Source: Ascidiaceihabitans sp. (lineage in GTDB: Bacteria > Pseudomonadota > Alphaproteobacteria > Rhodobacterales > Rhodobacteraceae). Taken from it: 8,013 bases of DNA. The notes under the pieces were generated by a model. The model was not told the DNA's origin. It ran no database searches and saw only the letters and a program-made list of their open reading frames with translations. Position 1 is the stretch's first letter. Each line of letters begins with the position of its first letter. The stretch lies in NCBI GenBank assembly GCA_023301665.1, contig JALZUL010000082.1:1-8013 (forward strand), in the 5' to 3' direction. Below, piece after piece: positions 1-6,514 of this stretch. The translations under genes were made by a program, and so were the position numbers.

Positions 1-1583
1 TCTTCTTCAGCTTCTTCTTCTAGGTCCGCAATATCAACCCAACCCAATGAAACACGGGCTGTCATAATCATGGTTTGCGCATCTTCCAAAGAAATGTCGA
101 ATGGTTCGAGAACACCGTCATCTTTAATGCGTTCGCCGTTGTTGGTTGTCCAACCACCAGCCAATTCCCAGTCAGCACATGTTGCGAAGTCTTCCAACGT
201 TTTCACGTCATCTTTTGCAAGTGCCTCTAACATTTGGGGTGTCAGACCTTCAAAATCAACCAGGCTATCTTCAACACCTAACGCGCGGGCTGCATCGAGT
301 GCGGCCTTGTTCTGCGCTTCCAGCACGTCGCGGGCACGAGCCTGCAATTCACCAGCTGTGCCTTCATCAACGCCATCAATGACCAAAAGCTCTTCAACTT
401 CAACGTAAGCAACCTCTTCGAGGTTGGTGAAACCTTCAGCAACCAAGAGCTGAGCAAAGAACTCATCAAGGTCCAAGTTGTCCATAAACAGCTTAGTACG
501 CAGCTCGAATTCTTTCTGACGACGTGCAGATTCATCCGCTTCAGTCATGATGTCGATATCAAGGCCGGTCAACTGAGACGCCAAACGCACGTTTTGACCA
601 CGACGACCAATTGCTAAAGACAGCTGCTCTTCAGGAACAACAACTTCGATTTTTCCAGCTTCTTCATCCAAAACAACTTTGGAAACTTCGGCCGGCTGCA
701 ATGCGTTCACTAGGAAGGTTGGCTGATCATCATTCCAAGGGATGATATCGATCTTTTCGCCCTGCAATTCGTTCACAACAGCTTGAACACGTGAACCACG
801 CATACCAACACATGCACCAACTGGATCAATTGAACCATCATGAGAAATCACAGCAATCTTAGCGCGTGAACCTGGGTCACGTGCTACAGCTTTGATGTCG
901 ATGATACCGTCGTAGATTTCTGGAACTTCCATCTTGAACAATTCGGCCATGAACTCTGGCGCAGTACGCGACAAGAAGATTTGTGGACCACGTTGTTCAC
1001 GACGAACGTCTTTGATGAAGACACGGATACGATCATTCGGGCGATAAGATTCACGACCAATTTTTTCGTTCCGACGAAGAATTGCTTCGCCAGCACCCAC
1101 ATCAACAATAACGTTGCCGTACTCTTCGCGTTTGACCAAACCGTTGATGATTGTACCTGCGCGATCTTTGAATTCCTCAAACTGGCGATCACGTTCCGCT
1201 TCGCGGATCTTTTGCAAAATAACCTGCTTTGCAGATTGCGCTGCGATACGGCCCATTTCAACCGGCGGAACTTCTTCTGTGAATTCTTGCCCAACTTCTG
1301 GGTCAGCCATGTATTGCTTGGCTTGCTCTACTGTAAATTCAGACTGGTAGTTTTCCAGCTCTTCTTCGGTCACAACTGTACGCACGCGTGTAAATGTCGC
1401 CTTACCGTTTTTGCGGTCAATCGCCACACGAATGTCCATCTCAGCGCCGTAACGGGACTTTGCAGCACGTGCGAGGGATTCTTCCATCGCCTCGATGACC
1501 AAGCTCGGGTCAATCATCTTTTCGCGCGCAACCGCTTCAGCGGTTTGCAACAGTTCAAGCTGGTTTGCAGATGTAATAGCCAT
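1..1583 (-). CDS. nusA: Transcription termination/antitermination factor NusA (3' end outside window)
   Basis: NusA binds RNA polymerase and nascent RNA, and affects pausing, intrinsic termination and rRNA antitermination in the cytoplasm. Reading complementary from ATG at 1583 gives 527 open codons. In order they hold an N-terminal polymerase-binding domain (about 1-130), an S1 domain (about 136-205), KH1 with GACVGMRGSRVQ (256-267), KH2 with LAIGRRGQNVRLA (323-335), and a C-terminal part with two helix-hairpin-helix-like segments (about 365-430 and 435-500). The visible end is an acidic run (EEEAEE), and alphaproteobacterial NusA proteins are about 540 residues, so probably only the last few residues are missing. 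The start shares one base with the rimP stop (TGATG), and GGAGAA just upstream inside rimP can act as ribosome binding site, so translation is probably coupled. ylxR and infB usually follow, but they are not in this window. Confidence 0.97.
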   Translation of the reverse strand, partial: MAITSANQLELLQTAEAVAREKMIDPSLVIEAMEESLARAAKSRYGAEMDIRVAIDRKNGKATFTRVRTVVTEEELENYQSEFTVEQAKQYMADPEVGQEFTEEVPPVEMGRIAAQSAKQVILQKIREAERDRQFEEFKDRAGTIINGLVKREEYGNVIVDVGAGEAILRRNEKIGRESYRPNDRIRVFIKDVRREQRGPQIFLSRTAPEFMAELFKMEVPEIYDGIIDIKAVARDPGSRAKIAVISHDGSIDPVGACVGMRGSRVQAVVNELQGEKIDIIPWNDDQPTFLVNALQPAEVSKVVLDEEAGKIEVVVPEEQLSLAIGRRGQNVRLASQLTGLDIDIMTEADESARRQKEFELRTKLFMDNLDLDEFFAQLLVAEGFTNLEEVAYVEVEELLVIDGVDEGTAGELQARARDVLEAQNKAALDAARALGVEDSLVDFEGLTPQMLEALAKDDVKTLEDFATCADWELAGGWTTNNGERIKDDGVLEPFDISLEDAQTMIMTARVSLGWVDIADLEEEAEE

Positions 1584-2170
1584 CAGTCTTCTCCCTCATC
1601 GGACTCTTCGGTCTCGATCTCATCAAACTTGTCTTCGTTCAGTGCGCCAGCAGCTTTACGCTGGCGTAGCATTTCAGCAATCAATTCGTCGGTCAGCACC
1701 AATTTAGCATCGCTCAACCAATCAAACTGCAAACCAATTGTGCCCTCAGCCACATTGACCAAAACGTCTTGGCCTTCGATCCCTGCCAATTGCCCCTTAA
1801 AGCGACGGCGGCCATCGATCAGCTCAGTAGTTTCAATTTTAGCTTCATATCCCTCAAAGTTTTCGAAATCTTTAAGGCGGGTCAAAGGGCGATCAATTCC
1901 GGGGCTGGACACCTCCAGCGCATATTCATCAACAATCGGGTCTTCGACATCCAAGGTCGCCCCAACAGCCGTTGAGATTTTAGCACAATCATCAACTTCA
2001 ATTCCACCCTCAGGGCGGTCAGCCATGATCTGTAGGATCGTATTCTTTCCAGACATCAAGCGCACACGCACCAGCTCGTACCCAAGATCCTCAATCACAG
2101 GTGTGATAATCTCGGCCATACGGCGGTCAATGGCAGCTTTTGCAATCAGGTCGTTGGTCATATTTTCCAT
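1583..2170 (-). CDS. rimP: Ribosome maturation factor RimP
   Basis: RimP assists assembly of the 30S ribosomal subunit. The 195-residue reading shows the usual N-terminal alpha/beta domain (about 10-95) with the family signature SSPGIDRPL (88-96). A C-terminal Sm-like beta barrel follows (about 100-165, including RRRFKGQLAGIEG), then an acidic tail. Two starts compete. ATG at 2170 gives MENMTND and has no purine-rich site before it. ATG at 2161 (fourth codon) has GGAAA just upstream and gives an N terminus MTNDLIAKAAIDRR, which is typical of alphaproteobacterial relatives. I prefer 2161 but keep the longer form in the coordinates. Its stop overlaps the nusA start by one base, matching the widespread rimP-nusA order. 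A terminator-like hairpin lies 16-25 bases upstream of the start, so regulation by attenuation is likely. Confidence 0.96.
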   Translation of the reverse strand: MENMTNDLIAKAAIDRRMAEIITPVIEDLGYELVRVRLMSGKNTILQIMADRPEGGIEVDDCAKISTAVGATLDVEDPIVDEYALEVSSPGIDRPLTRLKDFENFEGYEAKIETTELIDGRRRFKGQLAGIEGQDVLVNVAEGTIGLQFDWLSDAKLVLTDELIAEMLRQRKAAGALNEDKFDEIETEESDEGED

Positions 2171-2185
2171 CTAACGATTAAGCAC

Positions 2186-2209
2186 AAAAAAACGGGCGCG
2201 CGGCCCGTT
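2186..2209 (-). terminator. Intrinsic terminator / probable attenuator before rimP
   Basis: Read on the minus strand this is AACGGGC, a 5-base CGCGC loop, GCCCGTT, then further T residues. The 7-bp stem contains five G:C pairs, and the seven consecutive T (complement of A at 2186-2192) begin in its last two positions. This is a classical Rho-independent terminator for minus-strand transcripts. On the plus strand there is no T run, so it is not bidirectional. It ends 16 bases before ATG 2170 and 25 bases before ATG 2161, leaving no room for a promoter between hairpin and gene. RNA polymerase must therefore read through it to express rimP, which suggests attenuation. Shape and position are seen directly; the regulatory role is inferred. 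Confidence 0.8.
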
Positions 2210-2280
2210 GACTTATCCGGTGGAGCGCTGGGTTTGGACCCCAACACGCCGCTATTGAAAAGGCATATACGTTGGATAAG
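2186..2280 (-). ncRNA. Structured leader of the rimP-nusA operon
   Basis: The non-coding stretch between the binding-protein gene and rimP is dense in inverted repeats on the minus strand. A 7-bp pair CTTATCC/GGATAAG (2274-2280 with 2212-2218) could enclose an 11-position hairpin: arms 2240-2250 and 2222-2232, one C/T mismatch, two G:U pairs, 7-base loop GTCCAAA. The terminator follows directly. Together they look like a cis-acting leader. A rimP leader attenuator is known from gammaproteobacteria, but I cannot say that this sequence belongs to it. Its 5' end is uncertain: if the candidate promoter at 2264-2292 is real, the outer CTTATCC arm is not transcribed and the RNA begins near 2257. 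Confidence 0.5.
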
Positions 2281-2292
2281 CTGAGTCTACAA
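2264..2292 (-). promoter_or_regulatory. rimP: Candidate promoter for rimP leader
   Basis: On the minus strand TTGTAG (2287-2292) and TATATG (2264-2269) are separated by 17 bases, a sigma70-like arrangement with three and four of six consensus matches. Transcription would start near 2257, just before the leader hairpin. The match is modest, and transcription could instead come from upstream genes. Confidence 0.3.
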
Positions 2293-2302
2293 CCCCTTTA
2301 AA

Positions 2303-2321
2303 GGCTTGATGGTTTCAAGCC
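2303..2321 (-). terminator. Weak terminator-like hairpin at the end of the binding-protein gene
   Basis: Minus strand: GGCTTGA, loop AACCA, TCAAGCC. This is a perfect 7-bp stem that includes the TGA stop codon of the upstream gene (2315-2317). Only three T follow before an A-rich stretch, so it is a poor Rho-independent terminator and might only stabilise the mRNA end. The 10-bp palindrome CCTTTAAAGG (2295-2304) overlaps its edge. Confidence 0.35.
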
Positions 2322-3175
2322 AGCCACCATCGCGTCGCCATACGAGTATTATCCAAAGCCCAAGATTGACCAACCGCGCTTGGAACAACGATAGAGCGGC
2401 TTGCGATCTGTTGAATCTGATGAGCGTTAGGCAACAACTGAAACTCTATTGGATCAGAATACTCATCGAGTTCGGGAATGTCGGCAACGTCTACCATTCC
2501 CTTACGCAATGCTTCCGCACGCACACTCTGAGATGAGACCGAAACAAACTCGACCTGATCAAACCAGCCACCTTGGTCGTCTTTACGATGCTTAGAAACG
2601 CGCGTTCCGATAAAGTGTTGCCCCGCCTGAAACTTCTGCACTTTATAGAAGCCCGTTCCAATTCCAGCCAATCTACGCTGAGTGTCAGCTGGTAAAATCG
2701 CAAATTCTGGATCTGCTAATAAATAGGGAAAACTCTGATTTGCAGAATTCAATGTGACTTTGATCTTGTTGCCGTAAAGTTCGGAAACTTCGAAAACATC
2801 CAAGCGCTCATGATTTTCAAACAACGCGATAATATCAGCATTTTGCAATGCAATCCCGTCATGGAAGACCACAGATAAATCTAAAGTAAACACCCACGAT
2901 TTGCCGCTATCTTCACTTGTCCAAGATTGAGCAATATCGCCATGTAAGGTTCCATCGCCCACAACTTCGGTCAGCGTCTCAAAGACAGCCCCGCGCACAG
3001 CTTGCATAAACCGCGTATCGTTAGTGCCCCAATGGTCCGTTCGGCTTGCCCCAGATAAAGCCGCTCGCAATCGGCCACCGCGACGCGGCGCAGTTTGCGC
3101 TGAAACCCCTGTAGCCGCAAACAATGCGGCCGCAGCACCAGAGGTAAATAAAACACGACGATCGATGCGATTCAT
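2315..3175 (-). CDS. Short extracellular solute-binding protein, family 5-like, Tat-type signal
   Basis: The 286-residue product resembles the N-terminal half of periplasmic binding proteins of peptide/nickel ABC transporters (SBP_bac_5 family). Residues 1-27 look like a Tat signal: RR at 6-7, a hydrophobic Ala-rich stretch, and probable cleavage after VSA (24-26). Family-like segments follow: a lobe near 60-125 (W-x-F-T-L and V-x-F-H-D-G) and a return strand near 171-230 (GTGFYKVQKF, then FDQVEF and a GMVDV segment). Full-length members have about 500 residues. Here only some 55 follow the GMVDV segment, ending with LDNTRMATRWWLA, which resembles the natural C terminus of longer members. About 200 residues of the C-terminal lobe therefore seem to be missing internally, with the frame intact. 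Its ATG overlaps the pip stop (ATGA), so translation is probably coupled. No permease or ATPase genes are nearby. Ligand unknown; ligand binding may be altered or lost. Confidence 0.8.
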   Translation of the reverse strand: MNRIDRRVLFTSGAAAALFAATGVSAQTAPRRGGRLRAALSGASRTDHWGTNDTRFMQAVRGAVFETLTEVVGDGTLHGDIAQSWTSEDSGKSWVFTLDLSVVFHDGIALQNADIIALFENHERLDVFEVSELYGNKIKVTLNSANQSFPYLLADPEFAILPADTQRRLAGIGTGFYKVQKFQAGQHFIGTRVSKHRKDDQGGWFDQVEFVSVSSQSVRAEALRKGMVDVADIPELDEYSDPIEFQLLPNAHQIQQIASRSIVVPSAVGQSWALDNTRMATRWWLA

Positions 3176-4143
3176 AGCTCTACGATCCGATCCATCGCGC
3201 GAACCAATTCCGCTGTAATGCCCGGCTCCGATAAAGTGTGGCCTGCTTTATCGACCATCTTTAATTCTGAAGCAGGCCAAACCTGTGCTATCGAATATGC
3301 AGCTTCCGGCGGGCAAATCATATCATAACGACCCTGAACAATAATGCCCGGTATGTGAGCGATCCGGTCCATATTCGCCAAGATCTGACCATCACTTTCC
3401 AGAAAACCTGCATTCGCAAAATAATGGTTCTCGAGGCGCGCAAAAGCGCGGGCATATTCCCCAGGAGCATCCCCTCCGTTCCCATTAGAATTTATCGAAG
3501 CCAACGCATTTTCCCAAGATGACCACGCTTTCGCATACTTTATTTCAGTTGCCATATCGCCCGAAAACAACCGCTTGGCATAGGCTGCTATTAGATCATT
3601 GTGCTCGTCTTTGGGAATAATACTCGTAAACCGAGCCCAAACATCCGGCCAAAATTTACCAGCTCCGCCCCCGTAGAACCAATCTAATTCGGCTTGAGTC
3701 ATCAAAAATACACCGCGCAGAACCAAATGCGTCGCCCGATCAGGATGCGTTTGTGCGTAGATCAAAGAGAGTGTCGCGCCCCAACTGCCGCCGAACACGC
3801 ACCACGCCTCAATATCAAGAGAGGAACGGATCGCTTCAATATCGTCGACCAAATCCCATGTTGTATTATTGGTCACTGAAGCATGAGGACGCGAACGTCC
3901 GCAACCGCGCTGATCAAACAGGACAATACGGTAAACATCCGGATCGAAATAACGACGCATTGCCGGGCTGCACCCGCCACCGGGACCGCCATGAAGAACC
4001 ACAACAGGCATACCGTTTGGATTACCGCATTGCTCAACGTAGATTCGATGGCCTTGCCCAACATCCATCATCCGCTGATCGAACGGGTCGATTGGCGGGT
4101 ATAGATATTGCACTGCGCGCTTTTGGTCCGTGTGTTTGTCCAT
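3172..4143 (-). CDS. pip: Proline iminopeptidase (alpha/beta hydrolase, peptidase family S33)
   Basis: This enzyme releases N-terminal proline from peptides in the cytoplasm. From ATG 4143 the product has 323 residues, normal for the family. It has the oxyanion-loop motif HGGPGGG (51-57), FDQRGCGRS (76-84), the nucleophile elbow GGSWGATL with Ser120, an acid in GRYDMICPP (Asp274), and His302 in AGHTLSEPG. The complete Ser-Asp-His triad suggests an active enzyme. An in-frame ATG at 4182 would add 13 residues (MCFLDVTRL...). I rejected it because it would run into the ubiG start region and the added residues are atypical; the MDKHTDQ start fits the family. The stop overlaps the start of the short binding-protein gene, so the two are likely co-transcribed. 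It diverges from ubiG. Confidence 0.93.
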   Translation of the reverse strand: MDKHTDQKRAVQYLYPPIDPFDQRMMDVGQGHRIYVEQCGNPNGMPVVVLHGGPGGGCSPAMRRYFDPDVYRIVLFDQRGCGRSRPHASVTNNTTWDLVDDIEAIRSSLDIEAWCVFGGSWGATLSLIYAQTHPDRATHLVLRGVFLMTQAELDWFYGGGAGKFWPDVWARFTSIIPKDEHNDLIAAYAKRLFSGDMATEIKYAKAWSSWENALASINSNGNGGDAPGEYARAFARLENHYFANAGFLESDGQILANMDRIAHIPGIIVQGRYDMICPPEAAYSIAQVWPASELKMVDKAGHTLSEPGITAELVRAMDRIVEL

Positions 4144-4192
4144 TACAGCTCTATATAGTCTTGTGACATCAAGAAAACACATGGAGAGTAAA
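4144..4192. promoter_or_regulatory. Shared divergent intergenic region of pip and ubiG
   Basis: Only 49 bases separate the two divergent starts. CTATATAG (4151-4158) is a palindromic AT-rich element that could supply a -10 hexamer in either direction. I see no well-spaced -35 partner, so exact promoters cannot be assigned. GGAGAG (4183-4188), six bases after its GGAG core, precedes the ubiG ATG at 4193 and is the clearest site here. Confidence 0.35.
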
Positions 4193-4939
4193 ATGCAAGC
4201 GGATCAAACCACAGTGGACCCATCCGAAATCGCAAAATTCGAAGCGATGGCCGCGGAATGGTGGGATCCAAATGGGAAATTCAAGCCGTTGCATATGCTC
4301 AATCCCTGTCGGTTGGACTATATCAACACGCAAATTGCAGGTGAATTTGATCGTGATTTAGGCGTATCCAGCCCATTTAAGGGGATTAGGATCTTGGATA
4401 TCGGCTGTGGCGGCGGATTACTTTCCGAACCCATGGCGCGCCTGGGTGCGGAAATAATTGGGGTAGATGCAGCCGCAGGGAATATTCCAGTCGCTCAGGC
4501 CCATGCCAAACATTCAGGCTTAAATATCGATTACCGACACACCACAGCTGAGGCAATGGCGGCAGCAGGAGAGCGATTCGATGTGGTTTTAAACATGGAA
4601 GTCGTTGAACACGTCGCGGACCCCCTTGCTTACCTGACCGCTTGCCAAGAATTGTTAAAGCCTGGTGGGTTGCACATTTGCTCAACCATTAACCGCAACC
4701 CGAAATCGTTTTTCTTTGCCATCGTCGGCGCCGAGCATGTGATGCGTTGGTTGCCTAAGGGAACACACGAATGGGACAAATTCATCACGCCAGATGAATT
4801 ATTTGACCTGTTGTCGCAATCAGGTGTCGAACCTGTGGATCGTCAAGGGTTTGTATTTAACCCGTTAACGTGGGGCTGGCGCTTGTCTGAGCGCGATCTA
4901 AGCGTCAACTACGTCACAGCAAGCACAAAACCAGCTTAG
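4193..4939 (+). CDS. ubiG: Ubiquinone biosynthesis O-methyltransferase UbiG
   Basis: UbiG performs both SAM-dependent O-methylations of ubiquinone synthesis at the membrane surface. The product has 248 residues, the usual length for alphaproteobacteria. The N-terminal family segment includes FEAMAAEWWDPNGKFKPLH (16-34) and LNPCRLDYI. It is followed by SAM motif I LDIGCGGG (68-75), the acidic residue of motif II in IIGVDAA (88-94), the VVLNMEVVEHV segment (131-141) and LLKPGGL (154-160). The FFFAIVGAEHVMRWLPKGTHEW region (173-194) matches the UbiG membrane-contact/substrate part. Two upstream in-frame ATGs exist (4130 and 4181). I chose 4193 because GGAGAG lies at correct spacing just before it and the shorter N terminus fits the family. 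Its stop is 2 bases from the stop of the convergent marR-type gene. Confidence 0.95.
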   Translation: MQADQTTVDPSEIAKFEAMAAEWWDPNGKFKPLHMLNPCRLDYINTQIAGEFDRDLGVSSPFKGIRILDIGCGGGLLSEPMARLGAEIIGVDAAAGNIPVAQAHAKHSGLNIDYRHTTAEAMAAAGERFDVVLNMEVVEHVADPLAYLTACQELLKPGGLHICSTINRNPKSFFFAIVGAEHVMRWLPKGTHEWDKFITPDELFDLLSQSGVEPVDRQGFVFNPLTWGWRLSERDLSVNYVTASTKPA

Positions 4940-4950
4940 CGTTAAAGCTG
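4932..4950. terminator. Small hairpin at convergent gene ends
   Basis: CAGCTT (4932-4937) and AAGCTG (4945-4950) form a perfect 6-bp stem with loop AGCGTTA, covering both stop codons of the convergent ubiG and marR-type genes. Neither side has a good T run (CTTTC on the plus strand), so it would be at most a weak bidirectional terminator. Confidence 0.3.
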
Positions 4951-5373
4951 CTTTCGCAATTCACGCAAAATGGGCAGGGTGGCACGCACGCCTTCTTCGC
5001 CCAGCGCTTCAATGACATTGTCGACAATCGGTGCAATAGAACTTAGCGCGTGATCACGTGCCGAGCGCCCTGCTGGACTGATTGTTACCATTTTGCGCCG
5101 CGCATCATCCCAATCTGGACGAATATGAACATACCCAGCCCACTCAAGCTTGCTCAGGGTGTTGGTGATTGCACCACGTGTCACACTAAATGTCTCAGCA
5201 AGCTGCGCAGGACTACGTTCGCCCTCATGCCAAGCAAGGTGATTTAGAACCGAAAAATGAGAAATTTCCATCCCCTTAGGCAATACACTACTTAGGCGGT
5301 AACGAACCTTTTGGTCCGCCGCTAGAATCTCGCTAAACAGCGAAATCGCCAGTGCATTCTTGTCCGCGCTCAT
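4942..5373 (-). CDS. MarR-family winged helix-turn-helix regulator
   Basis: This is a dimeric DNA-binding transcription factor of 143 residues, typical MarR size. It has an N-terminal dimerisation helix (about 5-30), then a winged helix: GERSPAQLAETFSVTRGAITNTL carries the helix-turn-helix (about 51-73), and the wing follows (about 81-99, with RPDWDDARRKMVTISPAG). The C-terminal helices (105-143) complete the dimer interface. Ligand and targets are not evident; relatives often sense phenolic compounds or oxidants. It lies 16 bases downstream of the hydrolase stop on the same strand, so it is probably the last gene of the comF-grxC-nit run. The ribosome binding site is weak (GACGG close to the ATG). 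Confidence 0.9.
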   Translation of the reverse strand: MSADKNALAISLFSEILAADQKVRYRLSSVLPKGMEISHFSVLNHLAWHEGERSPAQLAETFSVTRGAITNTLSKLEWAGYVHIRPDWDDARRKMVTISPAGRSARDHALSSIAPIVDNVIEALGEEGVRATLPILRELRKQL

Positions 5374-5389
5374 CCGTCACGACTTTAAA

Positions 5390-6220
5390 TTAGGGGGCTG
5401 TAAAGCTCCGAGCATTCAGCATTGAGGGTACTTTTTGCCGCGCCTTAGCCACGTTATCCATTTCAATATCAAATGCATAAACGCCAGCACCGGTACCTGC
5501 GTCAAGGAGAACCTCTCCCCAAGGGCTAACAACAAGGGAATGACCAAACGTCGAACGAGACTTTGCACCAGACGAACGGTGTACGCCTGTTTGTGCCGCA
5601 GCAATGACATAACACCCGGTTTCAATGGCGCGAGCCCTTAACAGACTGTGCCAATGTGCAGCACCGGTCACTGGCGAAAACGCAGATGGATAAAGCAATA
5701 TTTGAGCACCAGCTTGGGTCAGTGCATTCGCCAATAACGGAAAACGCATATCGTAGCAAACTGCCATGCCAATTTTGCCAAGCTCTGTCTCAGCAACAAC
5801 TGCTTTTTCTCCAGGACGATAACCTGCAGATTCGCGATAGGTTTCTGTCGCAGATATCTGGACATCAAACATGTGGATTTTATCATATTGAGCGATAATT
5901 TCGCCCAACGGATTGATCAAAAATGATCGATTGGTAAACCGCCCGTCAGGATCATCAGTTTTGACCGCTAGCGATCCGATCGAGATAGAAATGTACAGTT
6001 CACGGGCCAATTTGCACAATTCAGCCAGCGTCTCATCGTCATCTTGCCGCCGCAAAACTTCAATCTGCTGTGCTCGACTTGTCGAAACGCAATTGCTCAC
6101 CTCAGGGGTGAAAACAAACTTTGCCCCACCTTCGGCAGCCTGCCGCACCCACATTTGTGTTTGCGACAGATTTTCAGACGGATCGTCTGATGAATTTAAC
6201 TGGAGGATCGCCGCACGCAT
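5390..6220 (-). CDS. Carbon-nitrogen hydrolase, Nit1-like (probable deaminated glutathione amidase)
   Basis: This is a nitrilase-superfamily amidase of 276 residues. The catalytic Glu-Lys-Cys set is complete: Glu40 in FTPEVSN, Lys114 in YDKIHMFDV, and Cys155 in GMAVCYDMRFP. The YDKIHMFDV and CYDMRFP forms are typical of the Nit1 branch, whose members hydrolyse deaminated glutathione, a side product of transaminases, to 2-oxoglutarate and cysteinylglycine. Further family segments are LLYPSAF (175-181), WHSLLRARAIE (190-200), and FGHSLVVSPWGEVL (225-238). Its ATG shares one base with the stop of the glutaredoxin gene (TAATG), which implies translational coupling and supports a glutathione-related substrate. 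The superfamily is clear; the exact substrate is inferred from motif and neighbour, and omega-amidase activity is the main alternative. Confidence 0.92.
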   Translation of the reverse strand: MRAAILQLNSSDDPSENLSQTQMWVRQAAEGGAKFVFTPEVSNCVSTSRAQQIEVLRRQDDDETLAELCKLARELYISISIGSLAVKTDDPDGRFTNRSFLINPLGEIIAQYDKIHMFDVQISATETYRESAGYRPGEKAVVAETELGKIGMAVCYDMRFPLLANALTQAGAQILLYPSAFSPVTGAAHWHSLLRARAIETGCYVIAAAQTGVHRSSGAKSRSTFGHSLVVSPWGEVLLDAGTGAGVYAFDIEMDNVAKARQKVPSMLNARSFTAP

Positions 6221-6477
6221 TAAGCGGCCAGCATACCGTCCAATTTACCGGCACGCTCCAAAGCGTGTAATTCATCACAACCGCCAACGTGCTTATCACC
6301 GATAAAGATCTGTGGAACTGTGCGACCACCATTTGCACGCTTGATCATCTCGGCTTTTTTGCCAGGTTGAGCCAGAACATTGGTCTCTGAGAATTTCACG
6401 CCTTTAGATTTCAGCAAGCGTTTTGCCGCATGGCAAAATCCACACAACGGAGAGGTATAGAGTTCAACCTTTTTCAC
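6220..6477 (-). CDS. grxC: Glutaredoxin 3 (GrxC type) with CGFC active site
   Basis: This is a small cytoplasmic thiol-disulfide oxidoreductase that uses glutathione. The 85-residue product has a complete thioredoxin fold. The redox site is CGFC (12-15) after YTSPL, the cis-proline loop is TVPQIFI (53-59), and the glutathione-binding segment is GGCDEL (65-70). Classical GrxC has CPYC; here Pro and Tyr are replaced by Gly and Phe, which should shift the redox potential. The start codon is GTG at 6477, supported by AAGGA eight bases upstream. It follows comF by 37 bases and overlaps the Nit1-like gene by one base. Monothiol iron-sulfur glutaredoxins (CGFS) are excluded by the second cysteine and the short length. 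Confidence 0.94.
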   Translation of the reverse strand: MKKVELYTSPLCGFCHAAKRLLKSKGVKFSETNVLAQPGKKAEMIKRANGGRTVPQIFIGDKHVGGCDELHALERAGKLDGMLAA

Positions 6478-6514
6478 GGGCTCGTTCCTTCACAAAATTT
6501 AACTGTTGAGTGAT

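Noticed and set aside
981..2174. A 397-codon plus-strand open frame opposite rimP and nusA.
   Set aside because: It is antisense to two well-supported genes, begins in the middle of nusA, shows no recognisable domain, and has Ser/Phe/Asn-rich composition typical of a shadow frame.
2212..2280. A tRNA-like element: 69 bases bounded by CTTATCC and GGATAAG, with a 7-base loop hairpin.
   Set aside because: The 7-base-loop hairpin is not next to the closing stem as a T arm should be, no anticodon arm or D arm can be drawn, and the loop is not TTCRANY. It fits an mRNA leader better.
2315..3175. The short binding protein as a frameshifted pseudogene.
   Set aside because: The frame is open from signal peptide to a family-like C terminus, and only about 140 non-coding bases follow before rimP, with no remnant of the missing part. 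An in-frame deletion or a real short form fits better.
3753..4166. A 137-codon plus-strand open frame opposite pip.
   Set aside because: It lies against the conserved catalytic part of pip, has no family resemblance and no ribosome binding site.
4130..4192. N-terminal extension of UbiG from ATG 4130 or 4181.
   Set aside because: The extension from 4130 overlaps the pip start, adds residues atypical of UbiG, and GGAGAG points to ATG 4193.
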